Shown: positions 17,233 to 26,387, counted from the first letter of the stretch. The stretch is 64,000 nt of DNA from Streptomyces griseochromogenes (GCF_001542625.1 NZ_CP016279.1:6076001-6140000), one strand, 5' to 3'. The notes: generated from the letters alone by a model not told the origin. Made by a program: numbers and translations.

Positions 17233-18426
17233 GTGGGACTGCTTCTGGCGGATCGCTACCAGTTGGACGGGCTCCTGGGGCAAGGCGCCATGGGTGAGGT
17301 GTGGCGAGCCACGGACCGGACTCTGGATCGCGCGGTGGCGGTGAAGCTCCTGCGCGCCGAAGAGGCGGCGGACACCGAGCGCTTCAAGCTGGAGGCACAG
17401 ACGGCCGGCCGTCTCAACCACCCTCATGTGGTGGGCGTGTACGACTTCGGCTCCCACCACGGCCGGCTCTACCTGGTCATGGAACTCATCGAGGGCTGGA
17501 CCCTGGCCCAGGAACGTTCCCTGCGCGGCACCCTGCCCCCGCACGAGGCGGCGACCCTCGCGGCGCAGATGGCGGCGGGGCTGTCCGCCGCACACGCCCA
17601 GGGTGTGGTCCACCGGGACATCAAACCGGCCAACGTGATGCTGACCGCCGACCGCACCGCGAAGATCACGGATTTCGGCATCGCCCGCTTCGCCGACGAC
17701 GCGGCCGGGACCCTCACGGCAACCGGGAAGGTCGTCGGCACCGCCGACTACCTGGCTCCAGAGCGGGCTCTCGGGCGCCCCGCGCAGCCGGCCTCCGACG
17801 TCTACTCGCTCGGCTGCGTGCTGTACGAACTGCTCACCGGGCGACCGCCGTTCCGCGGCGCGACCAGTCTGGCGGTCGTACAGCAGCACGTGGACGCCGC
17901 GCCCGTCCCGCCCTCGCATCTGCACGCCGGGACACCGGGCCCACTGGACGACTACGTCATCGGCATGCTGGCCAAGGACCCCGCACACCGCCCCACCGCG
18001 GAGCAGGCGGCGGCCTGGCTGGCCGGGACCCGGTACGAGGAACGGCCACAGCCCACGCCGCTCCCGCCGGCCGCGCCGCCACCGCCGGCCACCCATCGGG
18101 CCGCCGGCGGCGCACGCTCCGCTCGGTCCCGTGGGAGGAGCCGTCGCAGCCGGGCCACGCAGGTGGCGCTGGGCGGGGCCGGCGTACTGCTGTTCGCGGC
18201 GGCCGCGGCCGTCGGATCGAACCTCAACTCTTCTGACGACACGCCGCGTTCACCCGCTCCGTCCGACTCGGCGCCGGCCGGTGGGACTCCGCCGGCCAAC
18301 GCGCCGTCGGCGACCGCCCCCGCCCCGCCCGCGGTGCACCGCGAGGACGCCGACGCGAACGCGCACCCCCAAGTGCGGCACGGACAGGACCGGGAGAGAG
18401 AACACGGAAGGCACGCAGAGCACTGA
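17233..18426 (+). CDS. Membrane Ser/Thr protein kinase (Hanks type)
   Basis: A 397-residue eukaryotic-like kinase. The kinase domain fills about residues 8-265: GQGAMGEVWRATD (glycine loop), VAVKLL (ATP lysine), VVHRDIKPANVML (catalytic loop), ITDFGIARF (DFG), YLAPER. An Arg-rich juxtamembrane segment and a membrane helix (ATQVALGGAGVLLFAAAAAVG) follow at about 302-327. The extracytoplasmic tail is short, Ser/Pro/Ala-rich and ends in a charged His/Arg/Asp/Glu segment; there are no PASTA repeats. GTG at 17233 has AAAGGGA just upstream. Its substrates are unknown. Confidence 0.9.
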   Translation: MGLLLADRYQLDGLLGQGAMGEVWRATDRTLDRAVAVKLLRAEEAADTERFKLEAQTAGRLNHPHVVGVYDFGSHHGRLYLVMELIEGWTLAQERSLRGTLPPHEAATLAAQMAAGLSAAHAQGVVHRDIKPANVMLTADRTAKITDFGIARFADDAAGTLTATGKVVGTADYLAPERALGRPAQPASDVYSLGCVLYELLTGRPPFRGATSLAVVQQHVDAAPVPPSHLHAGTPGPLDDYVIGMLAKDPAHRPTAEQAAAWLAGTRYEERPQPTPLPPAAPPPPATHRAAGGARSARSRGRSRRSRATQVALGGAGVLLFAAAAAVGSNLNSSDDTPRSPAPSDSAPAGGTPPANAPSATAPAPPAVHREDADANAHPQVRHGQDREREHGRHAEH

Positions 18427-18549
18427 GCCCCGTGCCCCGGCGCCTCGGGCGGTGACGACGCGGCGGATCGAAGATGAGGGATGTTCATTTCCGTCCCGCA
18501 CCCTCATCATGTGGCCACTGCGACAACTGACGCGCCGCCAGGAGGCCCC

Positions 18550-19245
18550 GTGGTACGCCTGCATGCCCGAGCCCTGCTGTGCACTCTCGCTCTGCTGCTC
18601 GGTTCGGCGGCGCCCGCTTCGGCGGCGGTACGTGAGCGGGCGGCGGGCACCGGGGTCACGCCGGTCATCCTCGTTCACGGCTACAACGCGGACCCCGGCG
18701 TATGGGGCTCGCTGCGGGCCGACCTGCTGGCATCCGGTTACACCGAGGACGACGTGTTCGCCTGGGGCTACGACACCAGCCGGTCCGTCAACGAGACCCT
18801 CTCCGGCCGCTTCGCCTCGTACGTCGAGCAGGTCCTGGCCCGAACCGGGGCCCGCAAGGTCGACCTCGTGGCCCACTCCTTCGGCAGCCTCGTCACCCGC
18901 TGGTACGTCAAGTACGGCGGCGGCACCGCGACCGTGGACCACTGGATGTCGCTGGGCGGCCCCAACCACGGCACCACCCTGGCCTGGGGCTGCGCCCTGT
19001 GGTCACAGGCATGCCGGGACATGACGCCCGGATCGTATGTGCAGACCCGGCTGGCCCAGGGCGACGAGACACCGGGCGCGGTGCGCTACGACACCTGGTG
19101 GTCGGACTGCGACGAGGTCGTCGACCCGGACAGCAGCGTGCACCTGGACGGGGCCGACAATCACCCGGCGGGCTGTCTGGCCCACAACGACCTGCTCACC
19201 GACGCCACGGTCTCCCGGCAGGTAAGGGCCTTACTGCGGGGCTAG
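18550..19245 (+). CDS. Secreted lipase/esterase with a TTA codon
   Basis: A 231-residue exported alpha/beta hydrolase. The signal peptide (RLHARALLCTLALLLGSAAPASA) ends near residue 26. The oxyanion region is VILVHGYNADPGVWG, the nucleophile elbow VDLVAHSFGSLVTRWY, and candidate Asp and His residues lie in the later CDEVVDPDSS and HNDLL segments. This fits the triacylglycerol-lipase/esterase group of Streptomyces. The GTG start at 18550 has an AGGAGG site immediately upstream; a longer frame begins at 18481. The codon at 19231-19233 is TTA, the rare leucine codon read by the bldA tRNA, so the protein is probably made late in development. Confidence 0.85.
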   Translation: MVRLHARALLCTLALLLGSAAPASAAVRERAAGTGVTPVILVHGYNADPGVWGSLRADLLASGYTEDDVFAWGYDTSRSVNETLSGRFASYVEQVLARTGARKVDLVAHSFGSLVTRWYVKYGGGTATVDHWMSLGGPNHGTTLAWGCALWSQACRDMTPGSYVQTRLAQGDETPGAVRYDTWWSDCDEVVDPDSSVHLDGADNHPAGCLAHNDLLTDATVSRQVRALLRG

Positions 19246-19448
19246 GGCTCCTGCCGTCCGCTCGACACGGCGCGCGGCCGGGCCGTCCCACCTCAGACAC
19301 TTTGTACCGATCCGGTCGAGGAGCCGGCGCACCGGTCGCAAGGATCGAACGGGCCCCGCGATCGCCGTCTCCCGCGCCCGTGACGCCTGTGGCGCATGTC
19401 ACACCAATCCGGCATCCGTGGCGCCCGCGTTCCGGACAGTCACCGCGC

Positions 19449-19800
19449 ATGACCGCATCGAGCAACTCCCTGCGCGCCGACCGCCGGCCTGCCGGAGTCG
19501 AACCGCGCCGGGGCACGGCGGGCGGTGTGACACTCGACGTGGCGACGACGGGCCACGGCCCGGCCGTCCCGCTGTCGCACGGCTTCCCGCACACGTGGCG
19601 GATCTGTACCCATGCCATACGTGCCCGCGAGCGACGGACGTCGGCAACGACGGGCCCGCCGTGGTGGTTCGGCTTCCACGGCGCACCCGGCCCGGCGGAG
19701 TCCGCCCTCGTGGGCCATGAGGAGATCTACGGAGTACATCGGGAGGGACGGCGAGTCCGGCAGGCCCTGCCGCCGCTCCTCCACCCGTTCCTCGCCCGAG
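19449..19800 (+). pseudogene. Decayed alpha/beta hydrolase remnant
   Basis: From ATG 19449 the frame reads GGVTLDVATTGHGPAVPLSHGFPHTWR, which looks like the start of an epoxide-hydrolase or haloalkane-dehalogenase-type protein with its HG oxyanion motif. About 20 residues later it reads PPWWFGFHGAPGPAESALVGHEEIY, which resembles the cap-domain segment of the same family. In intact members these lie about 110-130 residues apart with the nucleophile elbow between them. That stretch is missing and the later part degrades. I read this as an internally deleted pseudogene. Confidence 0.55.
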
Positions 19801-19846
19801 CAGTGCACGGCATCCGCCGTACAACCGGGGCCGTCGCCGATGCGCC

Positions 19847-20017
19847 CTACGGGACGATGCGCGTGATCTCCCCGTCCTCGGGGTCCCCGTACTTCGTGAT
19901 CAGCTGCTCGTCGCTCATGCTGTCGACTTCTTCGCTTCTCTGGACCGGAAAGATCACGTGGGTGTCCTTGTCCGTCCAGTACTCGACTATGCGGAGCGTG
20001 TCGGTGGCTCGGCTCAT
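19847..20017 (-). CDS. Small acidic protein, 56 residues, unknown
   Basis: A short open frame starting MSRATDTLRIVEYWTDKDTH and ending ITRIVP before a TAG. The ATG at 20017 is preceded by AAGGGAG at ideal spacing, which is the main evidence that it is real. The product is acidic, soluble, without a signal or membrane segment, and rich in Asp and Glu in its second half. I do not recognise the family. It lies alone on the minus strand between a decayed hydrolase and a Tap-like hydrolase gene. Confidence 0.6.
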   Translation of the reverse strand: MSRATDTLRIVEYWTDKDTHVIFPVQRSEEVDSMSDEQLITKYGDPEDGEITRIVP

Positions 20018-20151
20018 GCGGTGCTCCCTTGCGACGCGTGGCGTTCAGAGTGCGTCTGTGCAGGTCGAGGGTCAATAGGAATAGGGGCTTCCGTTTCGAC
20101 TGCCGGAAGCGTATGTTCCGCTTACCCCGCGTCGGCGCCTTTCGGGGCGTC

Positions 20152-20178
20152 GGCCCGCCGATCCCGGGGCGGCGGGCC
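20152..20178. terminator. Strong hairpin in intergenic region
   Basis: GGCCCGCCG (20152-20160) and CGGCGGGCC (20170-20178) are perfect 9-bp arms around a 9-base loop. A second, smaller hairpin (CGAGGCC/GGCCTCG, 20204-20220) follows. They lie between the promoter region of the small minus-strand gene and the Tap-like gene and probably insulate the two. Confidence 0.5.
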
Positions 20179-20390
20179 ACGCGGGGGCCAATCGCCTGAT
20201 CCCCGAGGCCGCGGGCCTCGCGGCGATCAGTAAGTGCGGATGGCCATCAGCCCTTTCGGGTTGTCCTCCGCATGTCTCTTTCCGTGTCCGTCGGGAGTCG
20301 TAGCAAGACCGCCCTACAGAGGGATTCGCCTGCATCCTAGACACGAAATGGTCGTTCCGACCTGGAAGTTGATCGAAAGGAACGGCCATC

Positions 20391-21971
20391 GTGCGCATAG
20401 GACGCATGGCGCCCTTCATCGCGGTGGGGATCACGGCCACGCTGATCCCCGCCCTCGCCCCGACACAGGCATCCGCGACGGAGCCCCTGAGGAGATTCGA
20501 GAACCAGAAGCCCGCTTGGCACCGTTGTGACACGTCGATGCCCCCCGGGCTCCAGTGCGCGACGATCGAGGTTCCGCTCGACTACGGCCGGCCCACCTCC
20601 AAGACGCTCAAGCTGGCCATCTCCCGGATGAGGACCAGCGTCCCGGGCAAGCGGCACGGCGCGATCCTGTTCAACCCCGGCGGTCCCGGCGGCGAGGGCC
20701 TGGACATGCCGGCCATGATGAAGGTCACGCTGCCCGAGAAGGTACGTGAGCAGTACGACCTCATCGGGTTCGATCCGCGCGGCGTGGGTCGCAGCAGCCC
20801 GGTCACGTGCGGTCTGACGGCCACGGAACAGAACACCGAACACCCCTACAGGGCGGGGACGTTCAGCCGCGACGTCAAGTGGGCCCGGACCGTCGCCGAG
20901 AAGTGCCGCGCGAAGAACGGCGGCAGGCTCGCATACATGACCACCCGCAACACCGCCCGCGACATGGACATCATCCGCGCCGTCCTGGGCGAGAAGAAGA
21001 TCTCCTACCTCGGCTACTCGTACGGCACGTACCTGGGCGCCGTCTACGCGCAGATGTTCCCCGAGCGCACCGATCGCTTCGTACTGGACAGCGCGGTGGA
21101 TCCGGCCCGGGTCTGGCGGGGCATGATCCAGGTGTGGGCGGAGGGTACCGAGCCGGCGTTCACCCGCTGGACGAAATGGACCGCCCAGCACCACGGCACC
21201 TACAAGCTCGGCGACACCCCGGCCAAGGTGAAGAAGACGTTCTGGAACCTGATCGCCCGGGCCGACCGCCATCCGATCGAGTCCGGCGGCGGGAAGCTCG
21301 ACGGGGACGAGATCCGTGCCGCCCTGCGCGGCGAATTCTTCAGCCCCAAGACCGCGGCCGAGGCCGTCGTCGAGTTCAAGAAGTCCGCCGACGGCGAACC
21401 GGCCCCGCGCCGCACGGTCGCGCCGGGCGGCGAGCGGGGACCACGCCGCTTCGCGGCGCCCGCCGCGCAGACGCCGGAGGACAACAGCCCCTCCGTCTTC
21501 TGGACCGTGGTCTGCGGCGACACCGCGGCCTGGCCGCGCGACCCCGACCAGTACCGACGTGACGCGATCCGGGACAAGGCCAGGTACCCGCTGTACGGCG
21601 ACTTCGGCTCCAACATCACACCCTGTGCGTTCTGGAACAGGCCGGCCGAGCCCGTCACGACGGTGGACAACAACGTCGGCCTGCTCACCGTCCAGAACCA
21701 GTGGGACCCCCAGACACCGCTGACCAGCGGCCTCGGCATGCATCACGCCCTGAAGGGCTCGCGCATGGTCTATGTCGAGGGCGGCGAGGGCCACGGCGTC
21801 TACTCCGACGACCCGCGCTCGTGCGCCAACCGCGCGGTCAACACCTACCTGAGCACCGGAAGGCTTCCGGCGCAGGACGTCACCTGCAAGGCGTCCGGTC
21901 GCCAGAGCCCCGGCGTGAGCCGGCCCATCCTTCCGACACCGCGGCAGACACCGGGAGGGCCCCGCTTCTGA
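20391..21971 (+). CDS. Secreted Tap/Slp-type alpha/beta hydrolase (tripeptidyl aminopeptidase-like)
   Basis: A 526-residue exported serine hydrolase. The signal peptide (MRIGRMAPFIAVGITATLIP...ASA) ends near residue 29. The oxyanion motif FNPGGPGGEG, the nucleophile elbow ISYLGYSYGTYLGAVYA, the acid in VQNQWDPQTPL and the His in EGGEGHGVYSD form the triad of the Streptomyces Tap/SlpD/SlpE family, which release N-terminal tripeptides from secreted proteins. The C-terminal TAP-like domain with paired Cys (CANRAVNTYL, DVTCK) is present. GTG start with GAAAGGA about 10 bases upstream. A paralogue lies at 23388-24962. Confidence 0.9.
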   Translation: MRIGRMAPFIAVGITATLIPALAPTQASATEPLRRFENQKPAWHRCDTSMPPGLQCATIEVPLDYGRPTSKTLKLAISRMRTSVPGKRHGAILFNPGGPGGEGLDMPAMMKVTLPEKVREQYDLIGFDPRGVGRSSPVTCGLTATEQNTEHPYRAGTFSRDVKWARTVAEKCRAKNGGRLAYMTTRNTARDMDIIRAVLGEKKISYLGYSYGTYLGAVYAQMFPERTDRFVLDSAVDPARVWRGMIQVWAEGTEPAFTRWTKWTAQHHGTYKLGDTPAKVKKTFWNLIARADRHPIESGGGKLDGDEIRAALRGEFFSPKTAAEAVVEFKKSADGEPAPRRTVAPGGERGPRRFAAPAAQTPEDNSPSVFWTVVCGDTAAWPRDPDQYRRDAIRDKARYPLYGDFGSNITPCAFWNRPAEPVTTVDNNVGLLTVQNQWDPQTPLTSGLGMHHALKGSRMVYVEGGEGHGVYSDDPRSCANRAVNTYLSTGRLPAQDVTCKASGRQSPGVSRPILPTPRQTPGGPRF

Positions 21972-22062
21972 CGACGGGTTGACGGCCGCGAAGTGGCTGA
22001 TTCCGCGCCTCACTTAGGGTAGGACTTGCAGGGCGGGTATGGTTATATGATCAAATCTCCCG

Positions 22063-23307
22063 ATGCGTACCCCCCACATACAGACGCATCAACCTGCTCA
22101 GTCCGACGGGCCTCCCACCGAGGAGGTTCCACGCGGCCGTAATCCGTACGACGAACTTGCCTCGCTCGCGGACAATCCGCTGGACGACTTCCTCACCGAG
22201 GACGCCACGCCGGGCCCGCAGGACGACGACGCCGAGGAACCCTGGTCTCCGCCCAACCACAGGCGTGGCAGCCGCCGTCGCAACCGCGCCACCGGCCTGC
22301 CCATCGTGCTCAGGGCCCTCGTCTGGGTGCTCACCCTCGCCTGCCTCGTCACCCTCGCCGACCGCTGGGCACTGCTGTACGCCGAGCACAAGGCCTCCGA
22401 TCGGCTCAAGGATCAATTGCACCTCGCGGCCGCCCCCGAGGTACGGATCGGCGGCTTTCCCTTTCTCACCCAGCTGGCCGCACGGCGCCTCGACTCGGTC
22501 CGCGTCACCGTCCCGGACATCCCGGCCCACCGGGTCACTCTCACCCAGGTCACCGCGACGGCGGACGGGATACGCATCGACGGCGACGGTCTCACCGCCG
22601 TGCGCGGCGCACTCGTCCGGCAGATGCACGGGCGGGTTCTGCTGTCCTTCGCCGACCTGAACCGCGAACTCGGCGCCTCCCAGGTGGCCTTCACCGCCCA
22701 CGGGCCCGGCGGCATCCAGGCCCGTGGCTCCCTGCACGTCGCGGGGCACGACCTGCGCCTACGGGCCGACGCCCGGATCCGCCGGAACGGGGAGCGCGGC
22801 ATCGCCACGTCCGTGGACGGCATGCGGCTCGACATCGGTGGCCTCGCGACGTACCGGCCCGGCACCGGGCCCGAGGAAGGCCTCCATCTGACGCGCGCCT
22901 CGGCGCGTCAGCTCACCCGGGAGACGGAGAAGATCAAGGCGTTCCTGGCCGTCCCGGAGATCGTGCACCGTCTGGGCGTGCCCGACAGCGCGGTGCGTGC
23001 CGCGCTGCACGACGAGGACGAGCTCCATCGCCTCACCGGCGCGCCTCGCTTCCTGCACGACCTGACCCGGGTGAACCTCGTGGACGCGGCGCTCGCCCAC
23101 CCGAAGCTCCTCGAACGTATGGGCCTGGACCTCTCTCTTCTCACGGCACTGACCAAGCTCACCCGCCCGCAGATCGCCGACCGCTTCTCCTTCGCCTTCC
23201 AGCTCCCGAAACCGTCCTCGGGCGCGCTGCGCCTGCAGCGTGTGACGGTGGCCAAGGACGGCGTCCACGCCGACGTCACGGGCACAGGACTGCTCCTGGG
23301 ACACTGA
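22063..23307 (+). CDS. DUF2993 (LmeA-like) membrane-anchored protein
   Basis: A 414-residue protein. Residues 1-80 are a charged, probably cytoplasmic, region. A membrane helix (LPIVLRALVWVLTLACLVTLA) lies at about 80-100, and the rest is a DUF2993 domain (AAPEVRIGGFPFLTQLAARRLDSVRVTV). In mycobacteria the DUF2993 protein LmeA binds phospholipid and supports lipomannan elongation, so an envelope-lipid role is plausible here. ATG at 22063 lies after an AT-rich promoter-like stretch. A hairpin at 23322-23350 follows its stop. Confidence 0.83.
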   Translation: MRTPHIQTHQPAQSDGPPTEEVPRGRNPYDELASLADNPLDDFLTEDATPGPQDDDAEEPWSPPNHRRGSRRRNRATGLPIVLRALVWVLTLACLVTLADRWALLYAEHKASDRLKDQLHLAAAPEVRIGGFPFLTQLAARRLDSVRVTVPDIPAHRVTLTQVTATADGIRIDGDGLTAVRGALVRQMHGRVLLSFADLNRELGASQVAFTAHGPGGIQARGSLHVAGHDLRLRADARIRRNGERGIATSVDGMRLDIGGLATYRPGTGPEEGLHLTRASARQLTRETEKIKAFLAVPEIVHRLGVPDSAVRAALHDEDELHRLTGAPRFLHDLTRVNLVDAALAHPKLLERMGLDLSLLTALTKLTRPQIADRFSFAFQLPKPSSGALRLQRVTVAKDGVHADVTGTGLLLGH

Positions 23308-23321
23308 AGACGGTCTCCGGT

Positions 23322-23350
23322 CCGGGCGGCACGCACGGCGTCCCGCCCGG
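23322..23350. terminator. Hairpin between convergent genes
   Basis: CCGGGCGG (23322-23329) and CCGCCCGG (23343-23350) form perfect 8-bp arms around a 13-base loop in the 80-base space between the DUF2993 gene and the convergent Tap-like gene. A bidirectional terminator is likely. Confidence 0.6.
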
Positions 23351-23387
23351 CTCAGCCGGTGACGTTCATTCCCCCCGGCCGCGATGC

Positions 23388-24962
23388 CTACCGAGCGCGG
23401 GCCGCGCAGGTGATGTCCGTGGCCGGCAGGCGGCCGGTGGCGAGGTACGCGTTGACCGTGGCGTCGGCGCAGCGGCTGCCGTACACGCCGAACACCGCGT
23501 GCTGGTCGGCGCCACGCAGGGTCACCAGGCGGGAGGAGCGCCACTCACGGTGCACGGTGGTGGCACCCTCGTAAATGGTGCGCGGGTCTCCGGTGGCGTT
23601 GACGAGCAGCGCGGGGAGATCGCGGCGCACGGTGGTCGGGCGCTCGCGAGGCCGGTCCCAGAAGGCACAGGCGTTGAGGTTGTTCGTGACGGGGCCGAAC
23701 AACGGGTCCTGCGCGCGGGCTCGTCGGACATCACGCCAGTAGACCTCCGGGTCGTGGGGAGCGAAGGCGTCGCCGCACAGGATCGACGTCTGCACACTGC
23801 CGTACGGCGACTCGCTCCCGGTCAGCTCGAACTTCAGCACATCGGCGAGCCACGGGGACGGGGTGACCCGTTGCCCGTTCGCCGCGCGCAGCATGTCCCG
23901 CATCCCCCGTGCGAAGTCGCCGTAGGCACTGTCGTTGTCCTGCGAGAGTCCGTTGAACAGGACGATGGGCGCCACGTGCTCGTCCACGCGGTACTCGCCG
24001 AGCCGCAGCGGTGTGCGCGCGGCCGCGGCCTGGACGCGGTTCACGCTCGCCAGCACCGCCGCGCGGGTGCGGCCCAGACCGTAGGTCGTGTCGCGGGCGG
24101 CGGTCCACGAGGCCCAGCCGTCCAAGGCGTGCCGGTTGGCCGGCCCGACGCCGCGCAGCAGCCGGGGACCGTACCGGTCCGGGTCGATCACGCCGTCCAG
24201 CACGACCCGGTCGGTGCGGCCGGGGAACATCGTGGTGTACACCTCGCCGAGGTAACTGCCGTACGAATAGCCCAAGTAGGAGATCCTCCGCTCGCCGAGC
24301 GCGGCGCGCACGACGTCCATGTCGCGCGCGGTGTTGCGCGTGGTGGCGTAGGGCAGCACATCGCCCGCGTGCGTCCGGCAGCGCCGGGCCAGGTCTTCGG
24401 AGAAGGCCGCGACACGGTCGAAGCCGGCGCGGTCGCGGCCGGCGCCGCGAAACACGGAGCCGGTCGGCCAGTGGCAGTCCAGCGGGGTGCTGCGGCCGAC
24501 GAAACGGGGGTCCATGCCCACCACGTCGTAGCGTCGTCCGACGTTCTTCATGGCCTTGCGCACCCACGGCGGGTCGCCGATCGTCTGGCCGCCGGGGCCG
24601 CCGCCGTTCAGCAGCAGCGGGCCGACGCGGTGGGCGGTGTCGGTCGCGCGGATCCGGGAGAGGGCGACCGTGATCGTACGGCCGCCCGGATCCGCGTAGT
24701 TCAGCGGAACGGTCACGTCGGCGCACCGGGCGCCCGCCTGCTCCAGCTCCTTTCCGGTCGCGTCGTGGGGGCCGAGCAGGCAACTCTTCCAGGTGAGGTG
24801 CTGGTGGTGGTAGCGGGCGAGCGGGTCGGGGGCCGCCGCCCGGGCCGCAACGGCGGTGACGGGCAGCGCGGTGAGGGCGAGGGCGGTGGCGGCCAGGCCC
24901 AGAGCGGCCCTTCGTGCCGTGGTCGCCCTTGCCGGCTGTAAGGAGGTTGCCAGGTGGTTCAA
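23388..24962 (-). CDS. Second secreted Tap/Slp-type hydrolase, TTG start, TTA codon
   Basis: A 524-residue exported serine hydrolase related to the one at 20391-21971. It has a signal region (RRAALGLAATALALTALPVTA), LLLNGGGPGGQ, the elbow ISYLGYSYGSYLGEVYT, an acid in NATGDPRT and a His in GADQHAVFG. Its start is best placed at TTG 24962: AAGGGA lies 8 bases upstream, and the TTG overlaps the preceding gene's stop as TTGA, giving translational coupling to the serine hydrolase gene. Residue 8 is then encoded by TTA (24939-24941), which points to bldA control. Confidence 0.87.
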   Translation of the reverse strand: MNHLATSLQPARATTARRAALGLAATALALTALPVTAVAARAAAPDPLARYHHQHLTWKSCLLGPHDATGKELEQAGARCADVTVPLNYADPGGRTITVALSRIRATDTAHRVGPLLLNGGGPGGQTIGDPPWVRKAMKNVGRRYDVVGMDPRFVGRSTPLDCHWPTGSVFRGAGRDRAGFDRVAAFSEDLARRCRTHAGDVLPYATTRNTARDMDVVRAALGERRISYLGYSYGSYLGEVYTTMFPGRTDRVVLDGVIDPDRYGPRLLRGVGPANRHALDGWASWTAARDTTYGLGRTRAAVLASVNRVQAAAARTPLRLGEYRVDEHVAPIVLFNGLSQDNDSAYGDFARGMRDMLRAANGQRVTPSPWLADVLKFELTGSESPYGSVQTSILCGDAFAPHDPEVYWRDVRRARAQDPLFGPVTNNLNACAFWDRPRERPTTVRRDLPALLVNATGDPRTIYEGATTVHREWRSSRLVTLRGADQHAVFGVYGSRCADATVNAYLATGRLPATDITCAARAR

Positions 24963-26206
24963 GGATTCGTCCCTTCTGCGGTTCGTGTTTCTCCGGGGGA
25001 CCGGTCTTCGCAGAACGCGGTCTCGACGACATTCAGAAAGTCCTGTTCGGACTGGAGCGTGGCCGGTACCTGGTTGAGGGCGACCGCGACGGTCCGCCCG
25101 CCCGGGCCCGTCGCGCTCAGCGCCCGGTGGCCTCCCGGCACGGTCCCCGCGTGGCCCCACCACATGCCGCCGCAGCGCAGCGGAGAGGCGATGAGACCCA
25201 GTCCGTAACGGGCGCCGGGCCAGAGCCGGTCCGGGTCGGCCGCCACCGTCCGCCGCATCTCGGCGAGTCGGTCCGCGGGCAGCAGCCGGCCGCCGAGGAG
25301 CGCGGTGGTGAACCGCGTCAGATCGCCGGGCGTGGAGACCAGGGCGCCGCCGACCCCGCCGAAGCTCGTGTTCCAGTCGGTGCCGTCGACGCGGTGCCCG
25401 TCGGCCGCGATGAAATAGCTGCGGGAATACGGCCTCCGGATGCGGGGGTCGTCTCCGGGCCAGTACGTATCGCGCAGCCCGAGGGGCCGGATCAGACGGC
25501 GGGTGATCTCCTGCTCGGGAGGGCGCCCGGTGACTTCGCCCACGATCAGGCCTGCGAGGAGGTAGTTGGTGGTGGCGTAGTGCCAGCCGCCGCGCGGGCG
25601 CGGCAGGTCCAGTGCGCGGGCGACGAGCTCGCGCGGTGTGAAGTGGCGGTACCGCAGGTGCTCCGGGTGCTCCCACTCGGGGGCGTCGAGGTAGTCCGGC
25701 AACCCGCTGGTGTGCTGCAGGAGTTGTCGTACGGTGATCCGGCGGCCGTCGTAGCCGTTCTTGCGGACCACCCCGGGAAGGTAGCGGTCGACGGGGGCGT
25801 CGAGCGAGAGGCGGTGTTCGGCGGCGAGCTGGAGCACGACGGTCGCGGTGAACATCTTCGTGACGCTCCCCGCGCGCAACCGGTCCGTGACGTTCATCGG
25901 GCGGCCGCTGCTCAGATCCGCCGTTCCGGCGGCCTCTCTCCAGCGCGCGCAAGGTCCGCCGTCCGCGTCGGTGACCAGGACGGCCGCGCCGGCGAGACCG
26001 TCTCGGTCGGTGAGCGTGCGCAGCGACCGGCGCAGCTCGCCGTGCGCTCCGCAGCCGGCGTGCCGCCCGGGGTCGGCCGGCGCCACTACGGCCACTGGGG
26101 CGTCAGCCGCGACGGACGGCACGGCGGACGCCACGACGGACGCCGCCAACAGGGCCGCCACGCATGCGCGTCCGCCCAGCGTGGAGGAGATGGGAAAGGT
26201 CGCCAT
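24959..26206 (-). CDS. Secreted class-C-like serine hydrolase (DD-peptidase/beta-lactamase family)
   Basis: A 415-residue exported protein. The signal peptide runs MATFPISSTLGGRACVAALLAASVVASAVPSVAA. The nucleophile motif is SVTK (SxxK) and the third motif is HAG (GHAGTVPGG), both as in Streptomyces R61 DD-peptidase and class C enzymes. The middle motif, normally YxN, reads YATTNY, so the residue in the Asn position is Thr. That may lower or alter activity. The substrate could be peptidoglycan, a peptide or an ester. It is the first gene of a coupled pair with the Tap-like hydrolase (4-base TTGA overlap). TTG at 26215 is an alternative start. Confidence 0.85.
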   Translation of the reverse strand: MATFPISSTLGGRACVAALLAASVVASAVPSVAADAPVAVVAPADPGRHAGCGAHGELRRSLRTLTDRDGLAGAAVLVTDADGGPCARWREAAGTADLSSGRPMNVTDRLRAGSVTKMFTATVVLQLAAEHRLSLDAPVDRYLPGVVRKNGYDGRRITVRQLLQHTSGLPDYLDAPEWEHPEHLRYRHFTPRELVARALDLPRPRGGWHYATTNYLLAGLIVGEVTGRPPEQEITRRLIRPLGLRDTYWPGDDPRIRRPYSRSYFIAADGHRVDGTDWNTSFGGVGGALVSTPGDLTRFTTALLGGRLLPADRLAEMRRTVAADPDRLWPGARYGLGLIASPLRCGGMWWGHAGTVPGGHRALSATGPGGRTVAVALNQVPATLQSEQDFLNVVETAFCEDRSPGETRTAEGTNP

Positions 26207-26387
26207 GCGCAACAACGCTAGGTTCGCGCCGCGATGAGATCACTCCTGCTGGCCGCCGGGTCCCGGGTGGGGGCAACCCCAGCGCACAGCAGGGGCGTTC
26301 CCCCGGGCGGGACGCCGGCCGGGCATGATGGTTCGCCGCCGGTGAACGCCGTTCCGGCATCAAGATCGTTCCGCGTACCCTCCGGAC

